NCBI RefSeq assembly: GCF_008831285.2
Contig: NC_045146.1
Coordinates: 6,150,972-6,214,971 of the forward strand
Direction: 5' to 3'
DNA: 64,000 bases
Origin: Nymphaea colorata
Lineage: Eukaryota > Streptophyta > Magnoliopsida > Nymphaeales > Nymphaeaceae
Position numbers and translations under genes: made by a program. Positions 34,022 to 47,021 of the stretch are shown here, one piece after another (position 1 is the first letter of the stretch; each line of letters opens with the position of its first letter). The notes below the pieces were generated by a model, which ran no database searches, was not told the origin of the DNA, and saw only the letters and a list, made by a program, of their open reading frames with translations.

Positions 34022-36905
34022 TCTTGCCTAACAACGACCAATGTGTTGCTGGATCTGGTTAGTCCATTCCTCAACCTTCTTCCTAAAGTTTTTTGTTGAT
34101 TTCTCAACATTTCAACTGTGGATTCAGCCAATGAAGGCTACGTTGTGAGCTGTTCTTGAGCTTTTATCGGGTTGTTCTCATCTTTAGTAGGGTTTTAGTT
34201 ATTTTTTTAAATAAGGTTATTTTCCCTTCTTTGTTATTTTTGAACGTAGCATACATGTTACTTTTCTTTTGTCTTAATTTCTTATGTATTTGGATTTTTG
34301 CTAGTCTAACTTGCTTGGGTTTTATGAAGTTCTCATTAAGTAAGTTGGATTTTAATGCAGTTTTTCTTCCATTATACCAGTCAGGATTTCAACTGTGTAA
34401 ATAGCTTATAACTCTATGTTCTTTTGTCACATGTCACATTTTTGCCGTAAAGCTTATGATTCGCGTCGTCTCACTTCATAGACTTAGCATTTTATTTTGC
34501 CTTCATCACATTTAACAACGTTGCCCCGACTGAAAGGAATGACATGAAAAAAAAAAAAAAAACATTCCTATTCTCAAAGAGTGCTGGCTCCAAAGCCATA
34601 TACTTGTTTTTTTGTTTTCCAGAGATAGGCACTTGTAAATCCTATTCGGTTCCTGGGGTGGCTGGCCCGATAACTTATTGGGCTGGCGGACTAAGTCCGG
34701 TTCAACTTAATAAGATTTTTTAATATTATTTATTGATTTATATATATAATTATAATATTTTATTACGATTACTTATATTTATCTACTATTTTATATCAAA
34801 AATATATATTTTTTAATTTTAACCAAGTCGAGTCGGGTTACAAGCTAGGGTTTTGTTTGTCAGGCGGGCTCGGTCTGCTTAACGACCAGGCCTACATGCA
34901 ACCCATTCCTGAAACCCCATGGTGAGTTCAGAATCTATCGGCAAAAGATCCGCGTTACATATTACCCTACCCATTTTGTTTGAGATAAAGGCAGGGGGCG
35001 TACCCCATCCCAGACTTTCTCCGAAAGATAAAAACAAAAGATGGTGAGGCACCTTTATAAAATATTATGAAAAGATGGGTTCGGATTTAAAATTTCTAAG
35101 ACAGACGCGTGCAAGTCACGCGTCCATCCGTGGAGGAGGGTGCGCATTGCGCAACCAACCAAAGATGGCTGTTGCTCATCTGTATGTAGACAGCTGGGGT
35201 AGCTTGAAAGGGGGTGAGAAAAAAAAAAAAAAGATGTTTAATCGTAAGCAAACGTAGTAGATTTTGACTAGAGAACCAGACTGAAGGGGACTGTTCCCCG
35301 AGTTTCCGCCACCTCCACGCTTTTTACCCTTTCTTTCTTCTCCTGAGAGAAAGGTAAGGCAAGGTCAGGGAGGGGAAACCGGAAACATGGTTGCTTAGTT
35401 CGTCAGTTTTTGTGTAACAATAAAATATTAATCTTCACAATAATGTCACGTTTTAACTGTTTTTTAGGTTAGTTCTTAAACTGTTCATCTTTCTTTTTTC
35501 TGGACATTTAGAAAACTTTATTCTTTTATTAAGCAGTTTAAAATTTTAAATTATTTCTCTCGATTGGTTAGTAAAAATCATTCTTATCCTTGATCTCTTT
35601 TAGCTTTCCATGATTACAAGTACCTTTTTCGTGAAACTAACCTTATAGGATAGTATCTTTCTGTTAAATGGTCAAGTATTTGCTATATAAGTTGTGGTTT
35701 TCTAGCTGATACTTATGTTTGAATTAATTTATCGTCTGAAAATTTTAGTAATTTATTTTCAGATCTTCATGAAGTGTTCTTTAAACATGGCATAGTTTTT
35801 TTTTTTTTAATCATCAGATTTTCCGACATCGAGATTGGACATGTCAAGTTTGTGAAGTCTCACGTTTTTCCCTTGTTTGAGTACCAAAAAAAAAATTAAT
35901 TTCTTATTTGCATCCAAATCTCTTGCCTTTTAGTAGGCCATATTTGGCAGTTTCCCTCAAGAACTTCAACTTCCTATAGCATCAAGTTAGATTAATGAAA
36001 AATAGTAGACAAGATTGAAGCTTGCATTTGGTAAAAGTTATCTTTAAAAAAAAATTATTAGACAAATAAACTGATCCCTCTCTTTCTCTCTCTTCAAATG
36101 AAGGAAGTTTTTTTTACTGAAGTACCAAATTTTGTACTTTAATCCCAAAACGGCCATTATTAGTGACGCCTCTTATTTTCTAGTCTAAAATGTGTAGTGA
36201 TTTACTGCTTTTATGGATTGACATGTTAAATTGAAAGCGCTTTGTTGACTACCGAAGGAGCTATTGATTACTTTAATTTAAGTTTTAATTTAAGCGGGAA
36301 GTTAATGGTAAAGCTAACTCCTTACTATTCAATTGGCGATAAATATGTAACTTGCAATAAATATGTACTTGCATCGAGAAATTCCGATCGCAGGTGAAAT
36401 TTTCATTTTCAGAATTACTTTTGTTCATAATTTAGAAGGCCACCAGCTTTTATGATTTTTTAGGAAGCTATATTTTCCATAATAAGAGCATATAGTGGAT
36501 GTTCTTTAGCTTGGAAAAGCAAGAAGTATAAGTTAAAACAATACTAATACAATCCAATAATGAGAGTAATATTGAGAAATTGCAGCTAAGGTTTTTGAAT
36601 TATTTCAAGTCAACAAACATTTAATTCACGCCGTTTAACAGCTGCCCTTGAAAGTGATATTTTTATTAAAAATTTGAAAATGATACTCTACTTTTTGAAA
36701 TTATGACAAAAAGCAAGCCCAAAAAAGAAAAATTTTCCAGTTAAATAATGTCCTCCATTTTTTTCCGTATTACAATTAGAAGTTAACTACTGAAGCCATG
36801 TTTTTGTAAACAAGAAGTATCTTTCCGTTCTCTACTTGTTTGGACCGGGAGAGAGAAGGTGGGTGCGCGTGAGAATTAGAAAAAGGTCGGCGTTGCGTCC
36901 TCCGT
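34022..36905. other. Intergenic DNA upstream of the DUF1218 gene
   Basis: No gene is seen. At about 34640-34910 is a GC-richer patch with GGGCTGGC, AGTCGGGTTAC and CAGGCGGGCTCGG repeats, resembling non-autonomous repeat termini, but no boundaries were found. A poly-A run lies at about 34548-34563. The last 300 bp are the presumed promoter of the gene that follows. Confidence 0.45.
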
Positions 36906-36911
36906 TATAAA
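36906..36911 (+). promoter_or_regulatory. Probable TATA box of the DUF1218 gene
   Basis: TATAAA lies 120 bp before the start codon, followed by a CT-rich leader (36950-37025) typical of plant 5' UTRs. The transcription start is expected about 30 bp downstream, near 36940. No other canonical box at the same spacing was seen. Confidence 0.5.
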
Positions 36912-37025
36912 GAAGTATTGGTTGCTTTCAGCTACTTCACACCCGTTACTTCCTCCCCAGATCTAGATCTCATCTCTCACACGCAGACTCTCCTCCCTTC
37001 CCTCCTCTCCTCTGCTCCCTCTCCT

Positions 37026-38545
37026 ATGGCCTCCACTCTCGTGATTGTCATCGTCTTAATCTTCGACATCATCGCCTTCGGCCTTGCCGTCGCCGCCGAG
37101 CAGCGGAGAAGCAAGGTATTTTCCCGACCTCTCTCACACACACAAAGAAGAAAGGTTTCCATCTCAAGGAACCAATTTTTTGCTACCTATTGAGTGGTCG
37201 CCTTAATTTTTTCTCTATGCGTCGATTATTTGCAGGCCCAAGTGCTTCCTGATGCAGAAAAGTACTACACATATTGCGTCTATGGCTCCGACATTGCGAC
37301 GGGCTATGGTGCTGGCGCTTTTGTCTTCCTTTTCTTGAGCCAACTTCTGATCATGGTGGTCAGTAAGTGTTTCTGCTGCGGCAGGTCGTTGAGGCCCGGT
37401 GGATCCCGCGCTTGTGCCGTGCTTTTGTTCATAGCTTGCTGGTAAGCTTCTAGTGCTGCTGCTGAATTTTCCCTTTCTGTCTGTTGGGTATGAATCGTTT
37501 TTCGCTGTAGAAAGAACTGAAGGTGAAAGGAGAATGCTTTTCTTGATTGGATAACACCTTAGCTAGTTTATAACTGATTGAGGTTTGGAGATCTGATGTT
37601 GAGACGATTGTCCTTGCGCTTGGAGTCTTTTGCCCATGGATCTGTGTTCTTTCGTTGTGCAGTTGGAGTCTTAGGACGAGTTAACTCTGATACAATCTTC
37701 TTTCTTTCTTTTTTTCTCTTCCTGTTTTAACCTGGGATTCGTATGTGAACATTATTGAATCTGTCCAATACACAACCACCAAAATTATTCGATTGGGAAG
37801 AATTGGGGGTCTATTGTTTGCAGGTTCTTTCCCCAATTTCGCCTCTGGGAGGAAAATTTAGTCTCTCTCTCTCTCTCGCTCTCTCTCACCCCCACCCCCA
37901 CCCCACACACCCCCAAAATCCTACCGGCCAACGTTGTCCTGTCTCTAGCAAATTTTCCCAGGTTCCTGTCTTACTAACCATTTTCCCAATTCCTTCCGTG
38001 CCTTCTGTCCCAATCAAGTTGTTCGTAGTTCTTTCTAGGCCCTCTGTCCCTAAGAAATTGTTCCAAGTTCCTTCCGGGTTTTGTCTCCAAAGAACTTGTC
38101 TAATCTGTCTCTTCCTTTCTAGCAACTTTATTCGTTCCGACTATGATTTCTTCTCTCTCGACATAGAATGAATACACTGCAACGTTGATCAGCAGAAGGG
38201 AAAACGAATGGTTGGTTTTGCTTCTTTACATTGGGAAAGGAAGAAAGTGAACTTGGTTAACTGGGCCGTTCCCGTTGTCTACCCTGCAGGTTTACATTCA
38301 TCATCGCGGAGATGTGTCTGCTGGCTGCTTCTGTGCAGAATGCCTACCACACCAAGTACAGGGCCAAGTTCAACATCGACAATCTCTCCTGTGAAACCAT
38401 CAGGAAGGGCGTCTTTGCAGCAGGCGCAGCCTTCACCTTCTTCACCTGCATCCTCAGCGAGATATACTACATCACTTTCTCTAAGGCCAATGCAAACCCT
38501 TACCATGGCGGCGAGGCCGGCGTGGGCATGAGTAGCTACCGTTGA
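37026..38545 (+). CDS. DUF1218 family membrane protein, three exons
   Basis: Exons 37026-37115, 37236-37441 and 38290-38545 join into 552 nt coding for 183 residues. Both introns are GT..AG (120 bp and 848 bp), the second interrupting the Trp99 codon. The protein begins MASTLVIVIVLIFDIIAFGL, a hydrophobic signal-anchor, followed by AVAAEQRRS. Other conserved features are YCVYGSDIATGYGAGAF (about 43-59), a CFCCG cluster (75-79), RPGGSRACA (83-91), HTKYR (119-123), CETIRKGVFAAGAAF (133-147) and four hydrophobic segments (about 1-23, 56-73, 89-112, 140-162). This matches plant DUF1218 proteins in length and exon pattern. Family members in Arabidopsis (MWL and DEAL/DESIGUAL groups) are endomembrane proteins linked to lignin in cell walls or to leaf symmetry; the role of this member is unknown. 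It is the only intact gene in the window. The frame is open upstream to 36918 but without an ATG, which supports the 37026 start. Confidence 0.95.
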
Positions 38546-39330
38546 CATATGCTTCGGCTCTCACTCATAGATCTCTTGTATTGCAGTAGTCGACTGCAGA
38601 ATGTGTGATTGGATCCCCTCGGTTTTTCTGTTCATTGGCTGCACTGTTGGTTGCATCATAGTTGTGAACTGCTAATTCTCTTTTGTAAGAAAGGTTTAAT
38701 TCTTGTAGCTTGGTTTTTGATGCTCTTTCTTTCCATGTTTTTGAAAAAGGAAAAGCCATATGTAGCATTAGTGCTTTGATGCGCGCAGCTAAGGCACTTG
38801 CGGTCCTTTTACATAGGTAGTTGTCACCACAAGCGGTAACTTGTGCACAACATGGTCGACTGCAACTTCCATCCTTCATGCTACGATTGAGCCACAACCA
38901 AAACTACATCGACTTCCTTTTAGAGGCTTGCAACCAAGCAATACCTGCTCGTGCATATATTGACCATCTAGTGCGCAAAGTTAAGATAACAGGTTTTATT
39001 GAGAAAAAGGACCGGATGTAGCCCTTAGAGCTTGGAAGCTAGCACGCAGCTAAAAGCCTAAAAGTAATGGCCAAGGAATAGCCAGCTGCATCCTCTGCCT
39101 TCAGGCTACAACTAGGCCGAAACTTACTCATGAATATGTTGATACTTCTTTGCAGTTTGTACGAAGAGAGTTGCACTTCGTTGTTGGTAAAGTCTCATCT
39201 TGTGTCTGTCGGCCGTATTTACAATAGTAACATGGAACCTTTCTAATAGGAGAGAAGTCACCGACACTTTTTTTATCAACTCAATAAAAGCAAAAAGGAC
39301 GATTTTGTGCAGTTGATTATAAGGTAGTAC
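38546..39330. other. 3' flank of the DUF1218 gene
   Basis: The first 150-200 bp are U-rich and probably hold the 3' UTR, but no clear AATAAA was seen. The rest has no coding signal. Confidence 0.4.
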
Positions 39331-39491
39331 CTTGATAATAAATCACGATCCACATCTTTTGGTGGCGCAGGATCATAGTCTATAGGAGGGATTTGCCTAG
39401 GTGGAATAAGTTCTGGATCCCAACTAACAAAGTAAACATCTCCATTCAAATCACTCCCTGAACAATTCATTGGGGCGTGGCCTTCTCTTGC
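39331..39491 (-). pseudogene. RNA-dependent RNA polymerase single-exon remnant
   Basis: On the minus strand the segment encodes AREGHAPMNCSGSDLNGDVY, then FVSWDPELIPPRQIPPIDY and DPAPPKDVDRDL. It ends at a plausible GT donor (AAG|GTAC). This is the catalytic loop of plant RDR proteins of the RDR1/RDR2/RDR6 clade, whose signature is DLDGD. Here it reads DLNGD, so one metal-binding Asp is replaced by Asn, and a residue before the Cys appears missing. I found no neighbouring RDR exon on either side. A stranded, inactive fragment is the likely explanation. CSGSD resembles RDR2 more than the ASGSD of RDR1/6, but that is weak. Confidence 0.75.
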
Positions 39492-42400
39492 ACCAACAAC
39501 GTTGATATGATAAGCAAGAAGTAATGACATGGAAAGAACAAAGATAATATGTTAATTATGATGAACGGCTAAGAAGCATGTCTGCCATGCCTAATGCGTA
39601 CCTTTTTGTGTTTTCATAACTTTTTCTTATTCATGAATGTGCCCCATCTTAGGCGGCCCTATATTCAAACCAACCATGCCACAATTAGTTAGCTACAAAA
39701 GACATACACTTGTTCCTCTGTCAATCACAATGAGAATAGACTTTCACAATGCATCACTGACTGGCCGAATTGAAAGGGTATTAAATGGAAAGAGTATTAA
39801 AAGGACCACATATATATATATATAGTCCCTAAATGGTCACTCTATTTTTTTTTTTTATACATTAAGAGCCATTAGATCTAAGCCATCCAATCTTAGATCC
39901 GACAGCCCACAACCTATGTCACCTTGGTACGTTAAAAGTGTCAGCGGTAGTGCGGTGACACCGGTACGTGCTGGTATGTTTGGATCTGGTTTCTAATCAG
40001 AACCAGATCCAAACCATATTTTCAACCAAAAAATACCTCACGGGCGAGAGGCGATGCCTTCTTTCTCCCTTCGTCTCGATTTTGTACGTAGCGGTAGTAG
40101 GCTTTGGGCAGCGGCATGATCGATTTGCAAGAGTTACAATGTTAAGTAAGGCAACCCCATAAAATGAAATTCAAATGACAAGCTCAAGAGCAAACTACCA
40201 CTATCTGTACTTCAGTCCAAATTTCAAAATCCAAATCTAGGCCATGAACAATTCCCTCTTATTCCATTATGAAGACTTCGATGTTCAAAAGGGCCAAACT
40301 CAAGGCATAAACTTGGCTTTTATCCTCAAGAAGAAACCTTCATGGGCAAATATTTGTGGCAATAGAAATTTCTGGCACACCAGTATGCTTTTCAAAAATA
40401 TTTTTTTGTTGAAAACATATACAAAAATTCTGGAAATTTGTGCAGGTCTTGCCCTAATATACAAATTCTACATAATATCATTTGTTTTTTTAATTTTTAA
40501 TTTTTTTAATTAAAAAATTCATATTATCTTGTAAAACTTTTCTTGTATCCATACCTAGATTTGCAAAAATGGCCATACCAACCGATTTTCTCGTATTGGT
40601 AACAGAACCCGTATCCGTACACAGGTGACGTAGCGACAACACTCTTGTCTCACACTCTCTCCTTTTCCCCCACCCTATCCCTCTCTCCCTTCCCCCCCTC
40701 AACTCCCTCCCTCTTCCATTGGAAAAGCCGGACGATGCCCCCCTGTCGTTGCAGGAGGGCCAGCCGGATGGCATCAAGGCGACACCATCACGCTGGTCCA
40801 CCGTTCATGGCAGGGGGAGCTGCCTGATGGCTCCCCTTACCTCTACCCACAATAGGGGAGCCACTGGCTCCCCCTGCTGTCGCTGGCTGCACGGTCATAG
40901 CCGGCAGACCAGGCGGCTCCCCCTTACCTCTACCCATTGTAGGTAGAGCCCGGCGGCGAGCCGGCTGACAACGGCAGAGGATGAGCCGCCGGGCTCCCCC
41001 GAAAAGATGAGAAAGAGTGAGAGGGGAAGAGAGAGAATGAGAAAAAAGGAGGAAAATCTGGGCCATTCAGATTCTAAATCTGATGGCTCAGGTTTGCTGT
41101 TCCTAAATGGGGATGTTGTCGGTTGGCACATCGTCACATGAACATCAGCGATGATTTACGATGCAACAATGGTTCATGATGTTGTTAGATGGCCCGAGGG
41201 GTGCGGGATGGGGACGTAGGCACAGGATAGAGAAAATTTCAGAAGGGCATATGTGTGGGTGCAAGGATATATACACACAAACACACGCACACATACACAA
41301 AGTCATATCCTAGATTTCATACAGCATTCTATTTCTTCCATATAATATCTATAATCTGGTTCTAAATTTAAGATTTTACAATCGTACTCATAACATAAGT
41401 AGACACTAAACAAGTAGCTGTTATATGTTTACTATTATAAATTTATAACTGTATACATGTCCTACATATATTACATATAACATATTGACAAAACTATTAA
41501 TATATGTATATATATATATATATATAAATGAAGCATATAATATCTAGTATTAAATGCAAAAGTTTGCAGTAAAATAGTAGAAGCAATATAACAGATGCAG
41601 CAAAACAGAAAAAGCTGAAAAAATGAAAAAATCGAAAAGTGGAAAAAATGACATTGGCTGTTCCTAACCACACCAAATTCGTGTTCATTGCATCAGGTGC
41701 TGCGTCAGAGTTGCACCCGCACCTGCACTTGCACCTGAGTCATGTCAACTTGGGTGCTTTTGCTCTTTTGGTGTGACCATACCATAGGGTTCACTTGATG
41801 TGGTGGATGGCTAGAAATAAAAAGTTTATGTTGCTATATATATCAGCTTTTGCATGAAATCTTAGTGCATCTATGCCAACGTTCATGGTGCCACTAAGTT
41901 GTCATAACTAACCTTTAGATGATTAACACGGACCAATTGCACTTCAACGTTTAAATGAACCTTGGATAAGAGACATTGAGTTTGCAATAAAGTTTAAGAA
42001 TGTAATAACCTTGAAATAACCTTAGCAAGCAACCAATCAAAAACAACTGTTTTTGGTAGTTAGAGGAAAGTAAAATCTTCACTCAAATAAACCAAACCAA
42101 ATTGAAACCATCCTAGTTGGCCATGGCTATGTTAAAGTCAAATCCAAACTTAAGTTAAATTTAGTTGTTTTGATTACCACTATTTGACTCAAGCTTTATG
42201 TGTGTTGCCTTCTTGCTGCCTCCAAAACCAATGCCCTCCATCCATTCTAAAGATTACAAAACTTTTTTTTTTTTTTTTTTAAATTTGAAGCTTCTTTCAA
42301 GAACCAGTTTTTGTTTAAATTTAAAATGTTGTGAAATTGGAAGGTGTGAAGACAACAAGTTTGAGCTCACTGTTAAAATAGTAAAAAGAAGGCTGCTCAC

Positions 42401-44734
42401 GAAGTTATGCACATAAATGAATGTGGTATTTGAATATTCAGATAATGTTAATGCATTGACAATTTTGCAGGATCTGGTAGGCTGAACCTTAACATGTTTT
42501 TTTGTTGAATATGTTGTCAATAGATAAACCAACACGTTCACACTCATATGAGCTCCTCAAAGGTAGGAACTTAATTTTGAAACTACTGATCTAACCATGT
42601 GGAGTCGCTTCATTAAGAATGAGCAGGACTTGATTTTTCTTCAAAAGTTTTTGAACTTTCATCAAAACAAGATTAAGGATCCTGTCAGTGTTATATTTAA
42701 GTGTTTCTTCAAAGACTTCAACAATTTATTTTCGAGTTTAACCACATTACTAATCAATACAATATCAAATCATTTGAAATAGCTTAAAATGAGAAACAAG
42801 AGTAAAATTAGAGAACCTTATACTTGGCTAGTCTGTCATCCATATTTCTCCATAAAGTCAACATTATGTCTTTTCCCTGCAGCCTTGCACATTTAATAGA
42901 ACAATGATCACCCTAAAAGTCCATAAATTTTATATGAACAACTCATCTAGAAAGCAAAGGTGGCAAAAACATAATGAACAATAACCAAATAACCTTAGCA
43001 ACTTGCAAAAAGTAGATGCCATTTATTCCCAATGCAGCTGCTGGCAAAATGGGTTATTGGTTGAACAGATTAAAAGGCATATGTCTATTTACAGGTGGAC
43101 ATCATCTTCATCTAGCACAATCATAGTCTCATTCTATTCTGAATGGAGTCAAAAAGGCAATGAGAAGTAGGAAAAATCTAATAAATAAACTAAAATAGAC
43201 AAATATGGATTGTTTTGGAGGGTAGTTAGTTTAGAGAAAATGCTTACTGTAGAGAAGCTGATGCCTATTTCAAATGTCACATTTGTGGCCAGTAATTTAC
43301 AAAAAAAAAACAAAAAAAATCTCTAGCTCAACAATTGCATAAGACTGATTGATTCAGAAGAATGATAGTTGGGAAATTTAAATCATGCATCATTATTTTA
43401 TCTGATCATCTATATGAAAAAAGATATTTGAAGTAAATCAAATCTCCCTATCTCTTACATATATACTCTCACACACACTAAAGGGTTGATGTTGATATTG
43501 ACCTTATCCTATTAGAATGCAAGATAAAATCATATAATTACAAAAGTCCATCAAGAAAAGAGCATGATGATGAAGTACGGTGGCCCATGAATGCCAATAT
43601 AACATGGTACACAATAGTAGGCTCTAGGCATTAAGTAGGTTAACAAAAAGGATGAGTTAATACTGCACAGCAATTTTTTTACATAACATGACAAACTTTG
43701 TCCCCAACGAAACTGTTAAGAACCCAAAATGTGTAACATGGTATGCAACATTTGCCGATAAAATCTGGAGAGCTGCAAACAAAATTTTCACATAACGTGA
43801 CTCAAATGTTGTCAAAGGGGCAAACAAGATATTGACTGAAAATCAAATTAAGCTCAAACAAAAAAGCACAAAAAGAGGCCTGAATTTTAGATAAGAAAAA
43901 ACTTTGTGATGACCTTTCTACTATGGTGAGGAACAAAATGCTTTTGGTAATTATGGAATGCAACAATGTCTCCAGCTTTGAAAAGATACTGAATTTATAG
44001 CTTAAGCTCTTTTATGTAAACTTGAAAAATAAATTCATCCCATTAATGGTTAGGCTTTTTAATTTTAAAAAGGAAAGGAAAAGCAAAAAAAGTATTCTAT
44101 AACATAGAGACCACTTAGTTGCATTATTAAAAGAACAATGCGCTTCACCGAGTTTAAAAACATCTTACATTAAGGGCAATCTTAGTGTGCTTTGGGACAA
44201 TCCCCATGCTAAAGCCATTGCAAAATTCAGGTCATATAGGATATCACAAAGGAGATATTTTCTTCACCACCTACATTCATAGAAGTCTCCATTTCAACCA
44301 TTGAAAAACTATCATCTCGCAAACACCACTTTTATTAATATAAGTTTGAAAATTGACAATCTGAAATTGTGGAGATGCCCTTTACTTGGATGAGTAGAAT
44401 CTGTCACCCTTCCTTGTGGTGACTCTTTATAGAGAATAATAAAGAAGACCATGGTTGCTATTGCACATTTAAAGGATTGTTGATCTTCCATACATAAAAC
44501 AAGGACTTCCCAATAGACTGATACATCACGGGTTATGAGGTTCCTGCCTTGCATTTCTACTATTGATGGAAATGGATTGGATAAAGGCAATGAGTTCTTC
44601 CATTGAACACTGACTTCATGTGGAATCCAGAAGAAGATAATGAATGGTTACAAAACCTAATAAGTATGATTTTGAAGCACTTCTCTTGAACTGCATGACT
44701 GTTTAACATGTATATGCCACATAAATTTCTGCAG
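39492..44734. other. Long stretch without a supported gene
   Basis: At 40830-40960 a segment with GGCTCCCC(C)TTACCTCTACCCA is present twice, in a CT/GC-rich patch (40640-41000). Motifs CTAAATGG with ATCTAAGCC or ATCTGATGGC occur near 39830-39900 and, inverted, near 41060-41110, suggesting old transposon ends. (TA)n lies at 41501-41526. One short minus-strand peptide (42811-42888, GKDIMLTLWRNMDDRLAKYK) looks exon-like. No complete gene was recognised. Confidence 0.45.
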
Positions 44735-44879
44735 CTGCAAAACTGAGGGTTGCTATTAATGAAAAGGCAGAAGCAAAGAAAATCCTGCTGATGAAGTAGC
44801 TGAGGGAAAAGTTGTGGCCATGTACTTAGCAGGGCCTGGTCAAAAGAGAAGTCGGGAAACATTGGGAGTAGAAGGCTAG
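44735..44879 (+). pseudogene. HIR/SPFH-family single-exon remnant
   Basis: After an acceptor-like TTCTGCAG the frame reads AAKLRVAINEKAEAKKILL. A one-base frameshift then leads to VAEGKVVAMYLAGPGQKR and SRETLGVEG-stop. Residue order and spacing match the helical region of plant hypersensitive-induced-reaction (HIR) proteins of the SPFH/band-7 family (family pattern: NEKAEAEKI, AEGEAE, YLxGxGxARQR). The SPFH domain itself, which lies upstream in the family, was not found between 42 and 44.7 kb. One exon with a frameshift and a stop indicates a dead fragment. The stretch is only about 48 residues, so the family call is moderate. Confidence 0.5.
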
Positions 44880-45057
44880 TCACTATGGACTAGTGCCTTA
44901 CCCATGAGACATGTATAGTGCCTTTCCAATAAGATCCTCTATGGATGTTTGTGGGGAAAGATATGAATTCTACAGGTGCTTTCAATAACTAAGAAAAAGA
45001 ACTTACTATAAGGTTGTGTGTGTATATACATACATATATATATATATATACACACAC

Positions 45058-45118
<61 letters not shown>

Positions 45119-47013
45119 GTGTAGTGATCAAACATAACCAAAAACTATGACAAATTCCTGATCAAATAACGTAGAATAAAATAAATAGAAATGAGCTAAG
45201 CTTTAAGCATGTTGCCGCCTGCAAAACTCAATAATTTTCCAAATTATAACTTTTTTCCTGAATGGACAAAAAAGCAATTACAATAAGCATGATTAATTAA
45301 CAGAAGTTGATCACAAAAAGTGGTGATCCTCCGGCAACACAATATCATGAAAATTCAAAAAATATAAACTAACAAAATTGAATACTGTTTTGGAATTTGA
45401 AACAAAGCATATGGATGTAACTGCCAAAAGGGAATAACATACATCTGTGAAGCTGGTGGTGGATTTGGATAATGTGAAGTTGTCTCTCTGTCACCACTGG
45501 ATGATGAGATGCTACCGAAAAATCTCCAACTTGTGAGTATCTAGCATTACAAATTTCTAGTAATTAAAAAGACATGAGATAATAGTCCAATATAGGGGAA
45601 AGTATAAAGGGTATAACCAAAATGTTCAACTATACTTAGAAAAGTTATATCAATTAACACATAGTGAAAATATTCAAAGGTGCATAAATATTGAGGCCTA
45701 GAAGACATTCAATATATAATTTTAAAAAGCACAAAAGAAACTCATTACATCTTCTTTCTTCAATATGTAAGTCAGATTCTGAGTAGCTTATTTTGGAACA
45801 AGCACATCAAATATTTAGAGAACATAAAAAAAAAATAATAATGAGCAAAAAAGGAGATTCCAGTTGCCCTACTTGTAACCCACAAAGCATAAATTTCAAA
45901 AATGAAAACTAGATTTTGTACATAATACATGCAAGAATATTCTGATTGAACTCTGGGCTGGGTTTGTGGTTCAGGTGTATAAAGCAGAAATAACAAATCC
46001 CAAATCAAATATGTTAAAAGGCAAAAGCTCTCCAACTTACTAGATCCTTTACATAACAATAAGAGCAAGGAAAGTGTCTCCCAAGGTGCTCAGCATTTAC
46101 TATCTATCAAAGACTAATTCCTTCCCTTTTGTCAACTAAAAATCTTACAACAACAGAGGGCAGCTAATTGTTGTTGGCCGTCCTCCTCGTTTCTGATCAT
46201 ACATCTCTATTAACGTCAAGTCATTTAGGTGAGTAGGCTTTGCACTACTTCCTGCTTGTTTTGTTTGTTGTTTTACTACCAGTTGTGCCTTTCCTTTTTC
46301 TTATTGAAGCTCCCATGGAAACTACTCATCAAGTTACATAGAAATGGGATATAGCATTCAGTTGCAATTGTTCAATAGTATTTTTTTTAATAATCGTACA
46401 GAGGGCCAAACATTATGCAAGAAACTAAACCTTTAACTTTCAAGATGAAAATTAGAAAGCATGTTTATTTGACAGCCACCATTAGTTGCATCAAGCAATC
46501 TCTCTCTATACCTTATTTTCCTTACCATTTTATAGCTCTCTATTTTCATCAATTGCATTATGAATGTAACCCTTGGGAAAGAAAGTACTATCCTATTGAT
46601 AATGATGGAAGGGAACTATATGTGGCAGGGCTTCTAATCAATAGGAAAGGTCCCAACAACGAAAAAAAAAAGGAAAAATGCACTCCACGCTAGTATTATT
46701 GTTAACTACATCTATAGCAATTCAACCTCTAATCAATATTCAGTCACAAAATAACATAAAAAAAGCCCATACGCTGACCACCACAGTGATCCCATGTCAC
46801 AGCAATCATGGACAATGCAGGACATCCACCAAGGGTTTGCAACGCTAAAAGGGAACTGGACATTGACATATCTGCCTAAAGGTCAAACCCATGATTGGAT
46901 GGCATTGTAACAGCAATGTAAAGGCCAGACACAGACAGGGTTGCCTTTGTGTCATGACAATGGAGAGGAATAGAGGGATGGAAAAGAATAGATAGGGATT
47001 TCAATTGAAGATA
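44880..47013. other. No supported gene; microsatellite and one exon-like piece
   Basis: A compound TG/TA microsatellite is listed separately. On the minus strand 45441-45535 reads WRFFGSISSSSGDRETTSHY and then PNPPPAS before a GTATGT donor, which looks like an exon, but I do not recognise the protein. Other open frames lack domains. Confidence 0.4.
45014..45115. repeat. Compound (TG)/(TA)/(CA) microsatellite
   Basis: About 100 bp of alternating TG, TA and CA dinucleotides with an uninterrupted (TA) core of about 25 units at its right half. Confidence 0.95.
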
Positions 47014-47021
47014 GTAATGAC

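Noticed and set aside
22585-34024. 3-bp target duplication of the CACTA element
   Set aside because: The flanks read CAT on the left and TCT on the right, so no duplication can be claimed.
36918-37193. Upstream-extended start for the DUF1218 protein
   Set aside because: The frame is open but begins at TTG, with no ATG before 37026. It also reads through the first intron. The family's N-terminus starts at the 37026 methionine.
37755-38171. 138-codon open frame between DUF1218 exons 2 and 3
   Set aside because: It lies entirely within the second GT..AG intron, is CT-rich and compositional (runs of SLSL and HPHPHP), and has no domain.
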